Made by a program: the position numbers and the translations under genes. A stretch of DNA of 12,507 nucleotides from Rhodospirillaceae bacterium (GTDB taxonomy: Bacteria > Pseudomonadota > Alphaproteobacteria > MPNO01 > UBA2964): assembly GCA_002712335.1 (NCBI GenBank), contig PATI01000065.1:2460-14966 (forward strand), read 5' to 3'. This document shows, one piece after another, positions 6,580 through 12,507 of the stretch; within the stretch, counting starts at the first letter, position 1; every line of letters begins with the position of its first letter. Below the pieces are notes generated by a model, which was not told the DNA's origin, did not search any database, and was given only the letters and a program-made list of their open reading frames with translations.

Positions 6580-8085
6580 CTACATCCAAAAATTAACAAA
6601 TGTTTTGCGATTCTGGTTTTCGGCAATAGATGGATCAGTATAATAGGAGTCATCGACATAGTGAGTAGAAGATATCTCTTCGATTACACAGCCGTCTCGT
6701 GTTGAAAATGCATGCCTAACCTCAGGGGTAATAGTCACTACTTCTCCTTTTTTCACAAACGAAGATACTCCATCAAGCTCAATATCCACTGTACCGAATA
6801 CCACATGAAATGTTTCCTTCTTCTTCTTGTGGAATTGTTCCGGGTGAGACTGCCCAGGCAACATTACCAAAACCTTTTTACAATATTCCTCATTGATAAT
6901 AGTGGCCATCGCCAATCCTGTCTTACGAAAATTCTCTATACCATAATGGTGTGAAACTTCTAAAACCGAACCTTCGGGAATTACAACACCAGATTTTTTT
7001 ACAAAGGACGAAATATCGCTGACAGCTTCAAGGATATCCTTACGCAAGTCTTCTATAATACAATTTTCTTCACAGACAGCCTGGTTCGCTTTTATTGAAC
7101 TTTTTGTAACAAATTTCGAATATTTAGAAAAATCATTGGCCACATATCCTCCTTTTGCATATGGAATTGCAAAATAGACGTCATCTATGGATAAGTTTAT
7201 TCCTGCCTCCACATCATGCTTCACAAATATTGCTCTTTGCAAATCACGGAGCGACGAAATCTCATTTTCCTGATTCTTAATCTTATCGTCGATTTGACCA
7301 GTACTAGTAACTGCGCGTTCCAGAGTTTCAAGCCACGCTTTTAATTGATCCGGTGTAGCCGAATAATCATTTTTATCATATTTCTCTGTCTTTAAAGCAA
7401 CATGTTTTTCAAATACTTGTGCCCCTAGTGCAAATGCTAGGGCGCCGGTCTCAGTTAAGGACGGGTCTTCATGTGTTGAATACCCTACTCGTATTTCAGG
7501 GTATCGTTTTGAATAAAAAGCTACTTGGCCAATATTCAATTGCTCAAAGGGTGTGGGGTATAAACCCACACAATGCATCAACGTTGTAGAGATGCTACGA
7601 TTTGAAAAAAAAGAAACCATATTATCAATTGATCCCAAATGGGCACCGGCTGTGGAAAATATAACTTCCTTCTTTGCATCCGCCACCGATTCGAGTAAGG
7701 GCCAATCTGCTAGGGAACAACTTGCTATCTTAAGTTTATCTACATTATAGCTTAATGCTCTATCTACAGACAGCTCATCAAAAGGGGTAATTATAAGAAG
7801 AAAATTATTATCACGGCCGTGATGGATTAATTCATCCCATTGTGATTTTCCCAGAGCAGTTTCTTCAAACCGTTTCACAAATTTTAAGTCTGAACCCTTA
7901 TATTCAGGATGAATAAATGTCTCCAATTGTCTAAATTGATATTTAATAGCGAAATCAAATTTCGGGCGAAAAGGCTCCGCTACTTCTGCAAGCGCTGTTA
8001 TCAGGGACTTACCATGGTTTACATCACCCATGTGATTATTTGCCATTTCTAAAACTATTAACGGCTTTTTATTGAGATCCTTCAT
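6580..8085 (-). CDS. NeuB-family (sialic acid synthase-like) protein with SAF and cupin domains
   Basis: NeuB-family enzymes condense phosphoenolpyruvate with a six-carbon sugar to give a nonulosonic acid. This 501-residue protein has the NeuB TIM barrel at about 7-265, with EMANNHMGD (13-21), FAIKYQF (45-51), TPFDE (100-104), KIAS (119-122), STAG (144-147), HCVGLYPTP (171-179), GYSTH (201-205) and FEKH (225-228). A SAF/antifreeze-like domain follows at about 280-345. A cupin domain covers about 365-480, with metal-ligand pattern H414, H419, E424 and later H458. Ordinary NeuB is about 350 residues, so the cupin is an addition whose role is unknown. ATG 8085 is chosen over an upstream in-frame codon at 8151 because GAGGG lies eight bases before it and homology starts just after. 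The start overlaps the HAD gene end by 17 bases. The exact substrate is unknown, and no CMP-sugar synthetase or NeuC-type epimerase is in the window. Confidence 0.85.
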   Translation of the reverse strand: MKDLNKKPLIVLEMANNHMGDVNHGKSLITALAEVAEPFRPKFDFAIKYQFRQLETFIHPEYKGSDLKFVKRFEETALGKSQWDELIHHGRDNNFLLIITPFDELSVDRALSYNVDKLKIASCSLADWPLLESVADAKKEVIFSTAGAHLGSIDNMVSFFSNRSISTTLMHCVGLYPTPFEQLNIGQVAFYSKRYPEIRVGYSTHEDPSLTETGALAFALGAQVFEKHVALKTEKYDKNDYSATPDQLKAWLETLERAVTSTGQIDDKIKNQENEISSLRDLQRAIFVKHDVEAGINLSIDDVYFAIPYAKGGYVANDFSKYSKFVTKSSIKANQAVCEENCIIEDLRKDILEAVSDISSFVKKSGVVIPEGSVLEVSHHYGIENFRKTGLAMATIINEEYCKKVLVMLPGQSHPEQFHKKKKETFHVVFGTVDIELDGVSSFVKKGEVVTITPEVRHAFSTRDGCVIEEISSTHYVDDSYYTDPSIAENQNRKTFVNFWM

Positions 8086-8776
8086 GTTTTTCGCCCTCTG
8101 CTTTAACATAAGTGAAGCAACGATCTTCAAAAATATACGGTAAAGCCTCACTGTGCCTAGTTATTCTTGTTGGCTTGTATAAAAGATTTAACTCTTTGTC
8201 ATAACCACTATCATAGAGAATAAAGTCTATCCCACATTTTTTAGCGGCTTTAAAGTCTACGATAGTATCACCAATGAAACAGCAACTATCTAATTTTGTA
8301 TTAAAATTTTTAATTAACTCGATCAAAGGTTTTGGAGATGGCTTCAAATATTGAGTATCATCCCCACATATTTCTGCATCGAAGAAAGACTTTAGTTTCA
8401 ATTCCTGAAGTGTTTTTATTGCCAAATGTCTAGGTTTATTGGTGCATATTGATAATTTACATCCTTTTCGTTTTATAGCACTAAGAGTTTCCAACACCTC
8501 GTCGAAAACCGTTTCTTGCTCGAGTTTGGTATTCGAATAAATCAATCTAAATTCGCATAACAGCTTATCAATTTCCTTATTCGCACATGGTATAGTTCTT
8601 TTAATTAATTCTTTTCCGCCCAATGAAGTCAAAGTTCTGACTTCGCTTACGGTTAAATTTAGTAGTCGTCTCTTTTTCCGCATAGAATTTAGTACTTTAG
8701 TTACAGTGATAGCACTATCGACCAAAGTTCCATCTAAATCATAAATAACAAGATCTTTGATAACGTTTTCAACCAA
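8069..8776 (-). CDS. HAD-superfamily phosphatase, Gph-like
   Basis: This 235-residue protein is a haloacid dehalogenase-type phosphatase close to phosphoglycolate phosphatase in layout. Motif I is DLDGTLVDS with nucleophile D13 and acid/base D15. Motif II is T112 in ICTNKP, motif III is K145 in LKPSPKP, and motif IV is GDTIVD with D170 and D174. A helical C1 cap lies between motif I and II (about 20-90). Its gene overlaps the NeuB-family gene by 17 bases, so the two proteins are likely coupled. HAD phosphatases are known to remove the 9-phosphate from nonulosonic acids when the NeuB enzyme uses a sugar 6-phosphate, as in mammalian NANP and a Bacteroides Kdn-9-phosphate phosphatase. That is the favoured role here, by inference. 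The only start that keeps motif I is TTG 8776, which has no visible Shine-Dalgarno sequence. Confidence 0.85.
   Translation of the reverse strand: MVENVIKDLVIYDLDGTLVDSAITVTKVLNSMRKKRRLLNLTVSEVRTLTSLGGKELIKRTIPCANKEIDKLLCEFRLIYSNTKLEQETVFDEVLETLSAIKRKGCKLSICTNKPRHLAIKTLQELKLKSFFDAEICGDDTQYLKPSPKPLIELIKNFNTKLDSCCFIGDTIVDFKAAKKCGIDFILYDSGYDKELNLLYKPTRITRHSEALPYIFEDRCFTYVKAEGEKHEGSQ
8094..8099 (-). promoter_or_regulatory. Ribosome binding site deciding the NeuB-family start
   Basis: AGAGGG on the minus strand lies eight bases before ATG 8085, inside the end of the HAD gene. It supports the shorter NeuB-family protein and suggests translational coupling with the HAD gene. Confidence 0.6.
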
Positions 8777-8835
8777 GATTAAAAATTATATTCAAATTGT
8801 TTAAAATAAAGTGTCTTATCAGAAAATAAATAATT

Positions 8836-9906
8836 CTATTTGATCAACTTTTCATATAGTTCAATTTGCTCTTTTGTAATCTGACACAAATTTTCTCTCG
8901 AGAGATAACTAGCATACCACTGTGCCGTATATTTGATACTTTCCTCTGCGGATAAAACTGGTCTCCAAGCTATTTTCTCTGCTTTAGAAATATCAAGTCG
9001 TAATATCTTTTTCTCTTCAAAATACTGCTCTCCTGTCATTTTCCAATCTGCAGTAATGCCAAGTTCTTCGTAAACTTTACTTACAATCCACTCCACAGTG
9101 CCCGATTCATTTTCAGCGGGACCAAAATTCCACCCCCCAGAAAATTTAATACCATCTTGGCACAACCGTTGTGCAAGCATTAGGTATCCTCTTAATGGCT
9201 CAAGTACAAATTGCCACGGCCTTATGGCGCCTGGATTACGCAAAGTTAGTATTTTTTTATTTTCAATGGCACGTATCAGATCTGGTATCAGTCGATCCTC
9301 AGCCCAATCTCCACCACCAATGACATTACCAGCGCGAGCCGAAGCGATTGCGCAAGTGTCTTTATGACCGAGACCCGATGAAAAAAAAGATTTTTGAAAT
9401 GAACCAGTAACAAGTTAAGCACATGCCTTGCTACTGCTGTAGGGATCATCTCCACCAAGACGATCACTCTCTCGATAGGGCCGAACATATTTGTTATTTT
9501 GATAGCATTTGTCAGTAGTAATAATTACAACCGCACGTACAGATGAACAACAACGAACAGCCTCAAGCAAACATACAGTCCCCAACACATTAGTGTTAAA
9601 TGTCTCGTAGGGATTTCGATAAGAGTATTGTACTAATGGCTGAGCAGCCATATGAAAAATTATTTCTGGGCGGGCTAAATCAATCTCTTTTTTTAAAGAT
9701 TCAAAGTCTGTAACATCACAAAAAACAGATTTAATTTTTTTATTGAGTTCTAATTTTTCATAAAGACTAGGCGACGTATTTGGAGGCAAAGAACATCCAA
9801 AAACAGTCGCACCAAGTTGATGCAGCCAAAAAGACATCCATGCCCCCTTAAAACCGGTGTGCCCAGTCAAAAAGACAGTCTTATTTCTCCAGAATTCCAA
9901 GTCCAT
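8836..9906 (-). pseudogene. rfbG: CDP-glucose 4,6-dehydratase interrupted by one in-frame stop codon
   Basis: RfbG is an NAD-dependent short-chain-dehydrogenase-type enzyme that converts CDP-glucose to CDP-4-keto-6-deoxyglucose, the substrate of RfbH. The frame is continuous over 356 codons, about the family length, except for TAA at codon 164. The N-terminal part has the NAD-binding TGHTGFKG (14-21), the catalytic TTDK (130-133) and Y156-X3-K160 in DPYSSSKACA. Beyond the stop the same frame continues with LVTGSFQKSFF, then ARAGNVIGGGDWAEDRLIPD and RNPGAIRPW, all characteristic of RfbG, and ends at TAG 8836. The stop replaces the glutamate expected in ACAELV, a single G-to-T change from GAA. 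Translation would give 163 residues without the substrate-binding half. ATG 9906 has AGAGAGGG 12 bases upstream, a long spacing. It sits 50 bases after rfbH and was clearly its partner. Confidence 0.9.
9415..9417 (-). other. rfbG: Premature TAA in rfbG (codon 164)
   Basis: Minus-strand reading is GCA TGT GCT TAA CTT GTT ACT. A single base at plus-strand position 9417 (A, where C would give GAA) accounts for the stop. There is no shift of frame on either side. A homopolymer A8 at 9381-9388 lies nearby, but the frame passes through it intact. Confidence 0.85.
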
Positions 9907-9956
9907 AAAGTCAAAATGCCCTCTCTAAACCAACTCAGTTTTGTGATTAAACTGGA

Positions 9957-11273
9957 TTACTTCCTTAATATTTTCGTCAAAACGCTCGCCGTAAACCCTA
10001 ACATTTCTTCTGTGAGGGCAGGATGTATGCCAACCCAAAAAGTATTATTCATAATCGTATCTGTGACATCAAGATTCCCTTGAATTTTAAAATCCTGATC
10101 AAGCATTGAAGGTTGCCGAGTTAAATTACCAGCAAATAAAAGTCGAGAACCGATTTTGTTCTTTTCCAACTCCCTAATCAACTCAATACGGTTCAACGGA
10201 GATGAATGTTTAACTGTTAAAGGAAAACCAAACCAAGACGGGTCGCTATGCTCCGTAGGTTTCGGAAGGATTAGTACATCCTCAAGTTCAGAAAGAGCAT
10301 TCTTTAGAAATTTGAAATTCTCTCTGCGAGATTTGACAAATTGTTCAACCTTTTTTAATTGGGCAAGACCACAAGCGGCCTGCATATCGCTAATTTTTAA
10401 ATTGTATCCAATATGACTGTATGTGTATTTATGGTCATAACCACGGGGCAGATTTCCCAGCTGCCATTCAAAACGTTTGCCACATGTATTATCTTTACCC
10501 GGCTGACAGTAACAATCACGTCCCCAATCACGATAACTTTCAGCTATTACGTGCAAATCATCACTATTTGTAAAAACTGCTCCGCCTTCCCCCATTGTGA
10601 TATGGTGTGCTGGGTAGAAACTTATAGTCCCTATATCGCCAAATGTGCCAACCATTTTATTTTTATAAGTAGAACCCAGAGCGTCACATGTATCCTCAAT
10701 AAGCCATAAATTATATTTCTTACAAAGATTGGTAATGACATCTAAGTTGAAAGGATTTCCAAGGGTATGTGCGAGCATAATAGCCTTAGTTTTGGGTGAG
10801 ATTGCCGATTCAACTCTCTCAACGTTAACATTATAATTTTCGAGTGTTACATCTATAAAAACCGGTATGGCGCCAAACTGAAGGATAGGATTGACCGTTG
10901 TTGGAAATCCTGCCGCTACACTAATAACCTCATCGCCTTTTTTAATTGCTCTAGGCCCTAATTTAGGAGAAGTAAGGCAGGAAAAAGCAACCAAATTTGC
11001 TGATGAACCTGAATTCACCGTCAATACGTGTTTGACACCAAGAAATTTCGAAAATTGACGCTCGAAGGATCGATTATATCTCCCAGCTGTAAGCCAGCCA
11101 TCCAAAGAAGCGTCAACCATCGCGACCAACTCCTCTTGACCTATCAACTTACCTGAAGGAGGGATTACCGTTTTACCCGGTTGGAAATTATGGGGCTTGC
11201 CATATTTTCTCTCAAATTTCCTGACGAGGTCAAAAATTTCTTCTCGGTCATTTTTTTCGGACACTCTACTCAT
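9957..11273 (-). CDS. rfbH: CDP-4-keto-6-deoxyglucose 3-dehydrase (E1)
   Basis: RfbH (E1) is a PMP- and [2Fe-2S]-dependent dehydrase that removes the 3-hydroxyl of CDP-4-keto-6-deoxyglucose, working with an NADH-dependent reductase (E3), toward CDP-3,6-dideoxy sugars. The 438-residue length matches the family (about 437). It has the aminotransferase fold of the DegT/DnrJ/EryC1/StrS group, but the PLP-lysine position holds histidine (YPAHHITMGEGGA, H223-H224), the hallmark of the dehydrase branch. The cysteine spacing C196-X57-C254-X1-C256-X7-C264 is that reported for the E1 iron-sulfur site, and separates it from the cluster-free ColD enzymes. GSSAN at about 89-93 and EDTCDALGS at about 193-201 complete the cofactor site. 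ATG 11273 is chosen over an in-frame GTG at 11288 because GGAGG lies five bases before it. The next gene downstream, rfbG, follows after 50 bases. Confidence 0.95.
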   Translation of the reverse strand: MSRVSEKNDREEIFDLVRKFERKYGKPHNFQPGKTVIPPSGKLIGQEELVAMVDASLDGWLTAGRYNRSFERQFSKFLGVKHVLTVNSGSSANLVAFSCLTSPKLGPRAIKKGDEVISVAAGFPTTVNPILQFGAIPVFIDVTLENYNVNVERVESAISPKTKAIMLAHTLGNPFNLDVITNLCKKYNLWLIEDTCDALGSTYKNKMVGTFGDIGTISFYPAHHITMGEGGAVFTNSDDLHVIAESYRDWGRDCYCQPGKDNTCGKRFEWQLGNLPRGYDHKYTYSHIGYNLKISDMQAACGLAQLKKVEQFVKSRRENFKFLKNALSELEDVLILPKPTEHSDPSWFGFPLTVKHSSPLNRIELIRELEKNKIGSRLLFAGNLTRQPSMLDQDFKIQGNLDVTDTIMNNTFWVGIHPALTEEMLGFTASVLTKILRK

Positions 11274-11278
11274 AGCGA

Positions 11279-11283
11279 CCTCC
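11279..11283 (-). promoter_or_regulatory. Ribosome binding site of rfbH
   Basis: GGAGG on the minus strand, five bases before ATG 11273, is the best Shine-Dalgarno sequence in the window. It fixes the rfbH start and excludes the GTG at 11288, which lies upstream of it. Confidence 0.8.
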
Positions 11284-11297
11284 GCCACTTAAAAAAA

Positions 11298-11303
11298 ATT
11301 ATA
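11298..11303 (-). promoter_or_regulatory. Candidate -10 element upstream of rfbH
   Basis: An exact TATAAT on the minus strand lies 24 bases before ATG 11273 in the 82-base gap after the GT4 gene, followed by a T-rich run (plus-strand A8 at 11291-11298). The -35 region 16-18 bases further upstream is poor. It could give rfbH and the genes after it their own transcript. The gap has no clear terminator hairpin, so readthrough from the GT4 gene is also likely. Confidence 0.3.
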
Positions 11304-11355
11304 CAAAATTCCTTAAATTCTCATTAAATTATAATTATTTCCTGCCACAGTTTCT

Positions 11356-12507
11356 TTAGATATTTAACCTTTCCTTGAAATAGTTTAGATACTTTCCAAC
11401 CACAATCTGGGAATCAAAGTCAGATAAAACTCTTAATCTTCCATAATTCCCAAGTCGGGCACATAAATTCAGATCATATATTAACGTTTTTAGGCCAATC
11501 AAAAGAGCATTTTCATCCTCTACAGCCACTAAAAGACCGGATTTTTTATCGGCAATAGCGTCCCTCAAACCATAAATGTTTGTGCCAACACAAGGAAGCC
11601 CGCAAGCGGCAGCTTCTAAGGCCACCATTCCAAATCCTTCCCTGAGGCTCGGTAAACAAAGAATATCGGCCGCGGCCATGTAGCTTTCTGGCCGCGCAGT
11701 AAAACCTGTGAATATTAACTTATGTTGATTTTCTTTATTTATCAAAGATTGTAATTCAACAGTGATACCTTCCTCATCTGGTCCCACAATAACTAAAAAG
11801 GTGTTTGGTTCGTCAATTAAAATTTTGGCAAATGTCCTCACTAAGTCCGCCACTCCTTTATCTCGAGTGATACGGCCTACAAATAGGATTAATTTAGCGC
11901 CATCGTTAATATTGTATTGATAACGTATAATTCTTCGAATTTCTTGGTTGGGTTGAAATCTTTTTAAGTTCACGCCAGCAATTGACCCCGAACCTAAGAC
12001 TACTACTTTTGAAGCAGGTGCTATGCCTTCTCGAATAAGAAAATTTCTTTGAGAGTTACTGACTGCTAGTAGGTTAGTGCTGCATATTGCTGTCAGAGTA
12101 GCAGCTAATTTCAGGAACATCCTAGTTGCGCCTACTTTGACAGACCACGCCTCACCCTGAAAAATATTCAACCTAACAGGAATACAACAAAACCTCGCCG
12201 CAAGCATACCTAGCAAACCCGTTTTGGGGACAAGGGTAATAACCATATCAAATTTATTTTTCTTAAAAAAAATTATCATTGAAATCAGGGCTTTAAAGTC
12301 CTTGAAAAATGAAATTCCACGTTGGATATCCAAGTGTTTTTCTAAAACCGGTGCGTTAATTGGTTGCACCTCGGGATTGTAATCCTTGTTGTAGGCTACA
12401 GTTATATCAGCGAACTTAGACAGTTCCCGCAGATGTTCGGAAAAAAAGAAAAACATTGTCAACGGGGTAGCTGAAACTACACAAACTCTCGGCGCCCTTG
12501 ATTGCAT
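11356..12507 (-). CDS. Family 4 glycosyltransferase (start at window edge)
   Basis: This protein, 383 residues as read, is a GT-B retaining glycosyltransferase of family 4, expected to add a sugar from a nucleotide-sugar or lipid-linked precursor at the cytoplasmic membrane. The N-terminal domain covers about 6-175, with a hydrophobic TPLTMFFFF segment (14-22) near the acceptor loop. The C-terminal domain begins with KLILFVGRITRDKG (205-218) and contains the EX7E motif E290-E298 in EGFGMVALE, followed by AAACGLPCVGTNIYGLRDAI (299-318), a typical donor-binding stretch. The ATG at 12507 is the last codon in the window, so an earlier start outside cannot be excluded, although the first strand (RVCVVSATPL) follows it at once as usual for the family. 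The gene is upstream of rfbH on the same strand, separated by 82 bases. Confidence 0.9.
   Translation of the reverse strand: MQSRAPRVCVVSATPLTMFFFFSEHLRELSKFADITVAYNKDYNPEVQPINAPVLEKHLDIQRGISFFKDFKALISMIIFFKKNKFDMVITLVPKTGLLGMLAARFCCIPVRLNIFQGEAWSVKVGATRMFLKLAATLTAICSTNLLAVSNSQRNFLIREGIAPASKVVVLGSGSIAGVNLKRFQPNQEIRRIIRYQYNINDGAKLILFVGRITRDKGVADLVRTFAKILIDEPNTFLVIVGPDEEGITVELQSLINKENQHKLIFTGFTARPESYMAAADILCLPSLREGFGMVALEAAACGLPCVGTNIYGLRDAIADKKSGLLVAVEDENALLIGLKTLIYDLNLCARLGNYGRLRVLSDFDSQIVVGKYLNYFKERLNI

Noticed and set aside
8086..8151. A longer NeuB-family protein with 22 extra N-terminal residues.
   Set aside because: The extension lies inside the HAD coding sequence, shows no family similarity, and ATG 8085 has a good ribosome binding site.
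8836..9243. A separate small gene of 135 codons starting at TTG 9243.
   Set aside because: The sequence is the C-terminal part of RfbG, in frame with the upstream part, and has no start signal of its own.
9288..9488. A 66-codon open frame across the rfbG stop region, considered as evidence of a frameshift.
   Set aside because: Its translation bears no resemblance to RfbG. The RfbG frame itself continues on both sides of the TAA, so the lesion is a nonsense codon, not a shift.
9927..9945. Inverted repeat CAGTTT/AAACTG between rfbH and rfbG as a terminator.
   Set aside because: The stem is only six base pairs with a seven-base loop and no following T run, so it is weak and may be chance.
9957..11273. 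Ordinary sugar aminotransferase or ColD-type dehydratase.
   Set aside because: His replaces the PLP lysine, which excludes an aminotransferase, and the C-X57-C-X-C-X7-C spacing fits the iron-sulfur E1 enzyme rather than ColD.
11274..11288. GTG start for rfbH giving five more residues.
   Set aside because: The GGAGG sequence lies between that GTG and ATG 11273, at ideal distance from the ATG.

Overview
This window is part of a surface-polysaccharide (O-antigen or capsule type) biosynthesis locus. It is low in GC by eye, with AT-rich gaps between genes. The RfbG/RfbH pair, NeuB-type synthase and mixed glycosyltransferases point to a Gram-negative bacterium, but nothing here fixes the genus. 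I see no tRNA, rRNA, CRISPR array, insertion sequence or attachment site, and no gene-free stretch longer than 300 bases.

Layout. Most genes lie on the minus strand, so transcription runs from the right edge leftwards: a GT4 glycosyltransferase (starts at the right edge), rfbH, rfbG (broken by one in-frame stop), a HAD phosphatase, a NeuB-SAF-cupin synthase overlapping the HAD gene, and a GT2-like glycosyltransferase lacking the usual DXD. A two-gene plus-strand island (a GT2 and a CgeB-like glycosyltransferase) interrupts this series at 3539-5465. Minus-strand genes then resume: a large ThDP-dependent acetolactate-synthase-like enzyme, a radical SAM protein with an auxiliary-cluster (Twitch/SPASM-like) region, and an unidentified gene that runs off the left edge.

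How the genes may work together. RfbG and RfbH catalyse successive steps from CDP-glucose toward a CDP-3,6-dideoxy-4-keto sugar. An acetolactate-synthase-like ThDP enzyme in the same locus suggests a YerE-type reaction, adding a two-carbon unit from pyruvate to make a branched 3,6-dideoxy sugar such as yersiniose. This is an inference. A second possible branch is a nonulosonic-acid-like sugar made by the NeuB-cupin protein and dephosphorylated by the HAD enzyme. Four glycosyltransferases would assemble the repeat unit. Not seen in the window are glucose-1-phosphate cytidylyltransferase (RfbF), the E3 reductase, a YerF-type reductase, a CMP-sugar synthetase, a flippase and a polymerase.

Most notable points: the single nonsense codon in otherwise full-length rfbG; the NeuB-cupin/HAD overlap; the ThDP enzyme plus RfbG/RfbH combination; the radical SAM enzyme beside the ThDP enzyme; and a 27-bp near-perfect palindrome upstream of the radical SAM gene.
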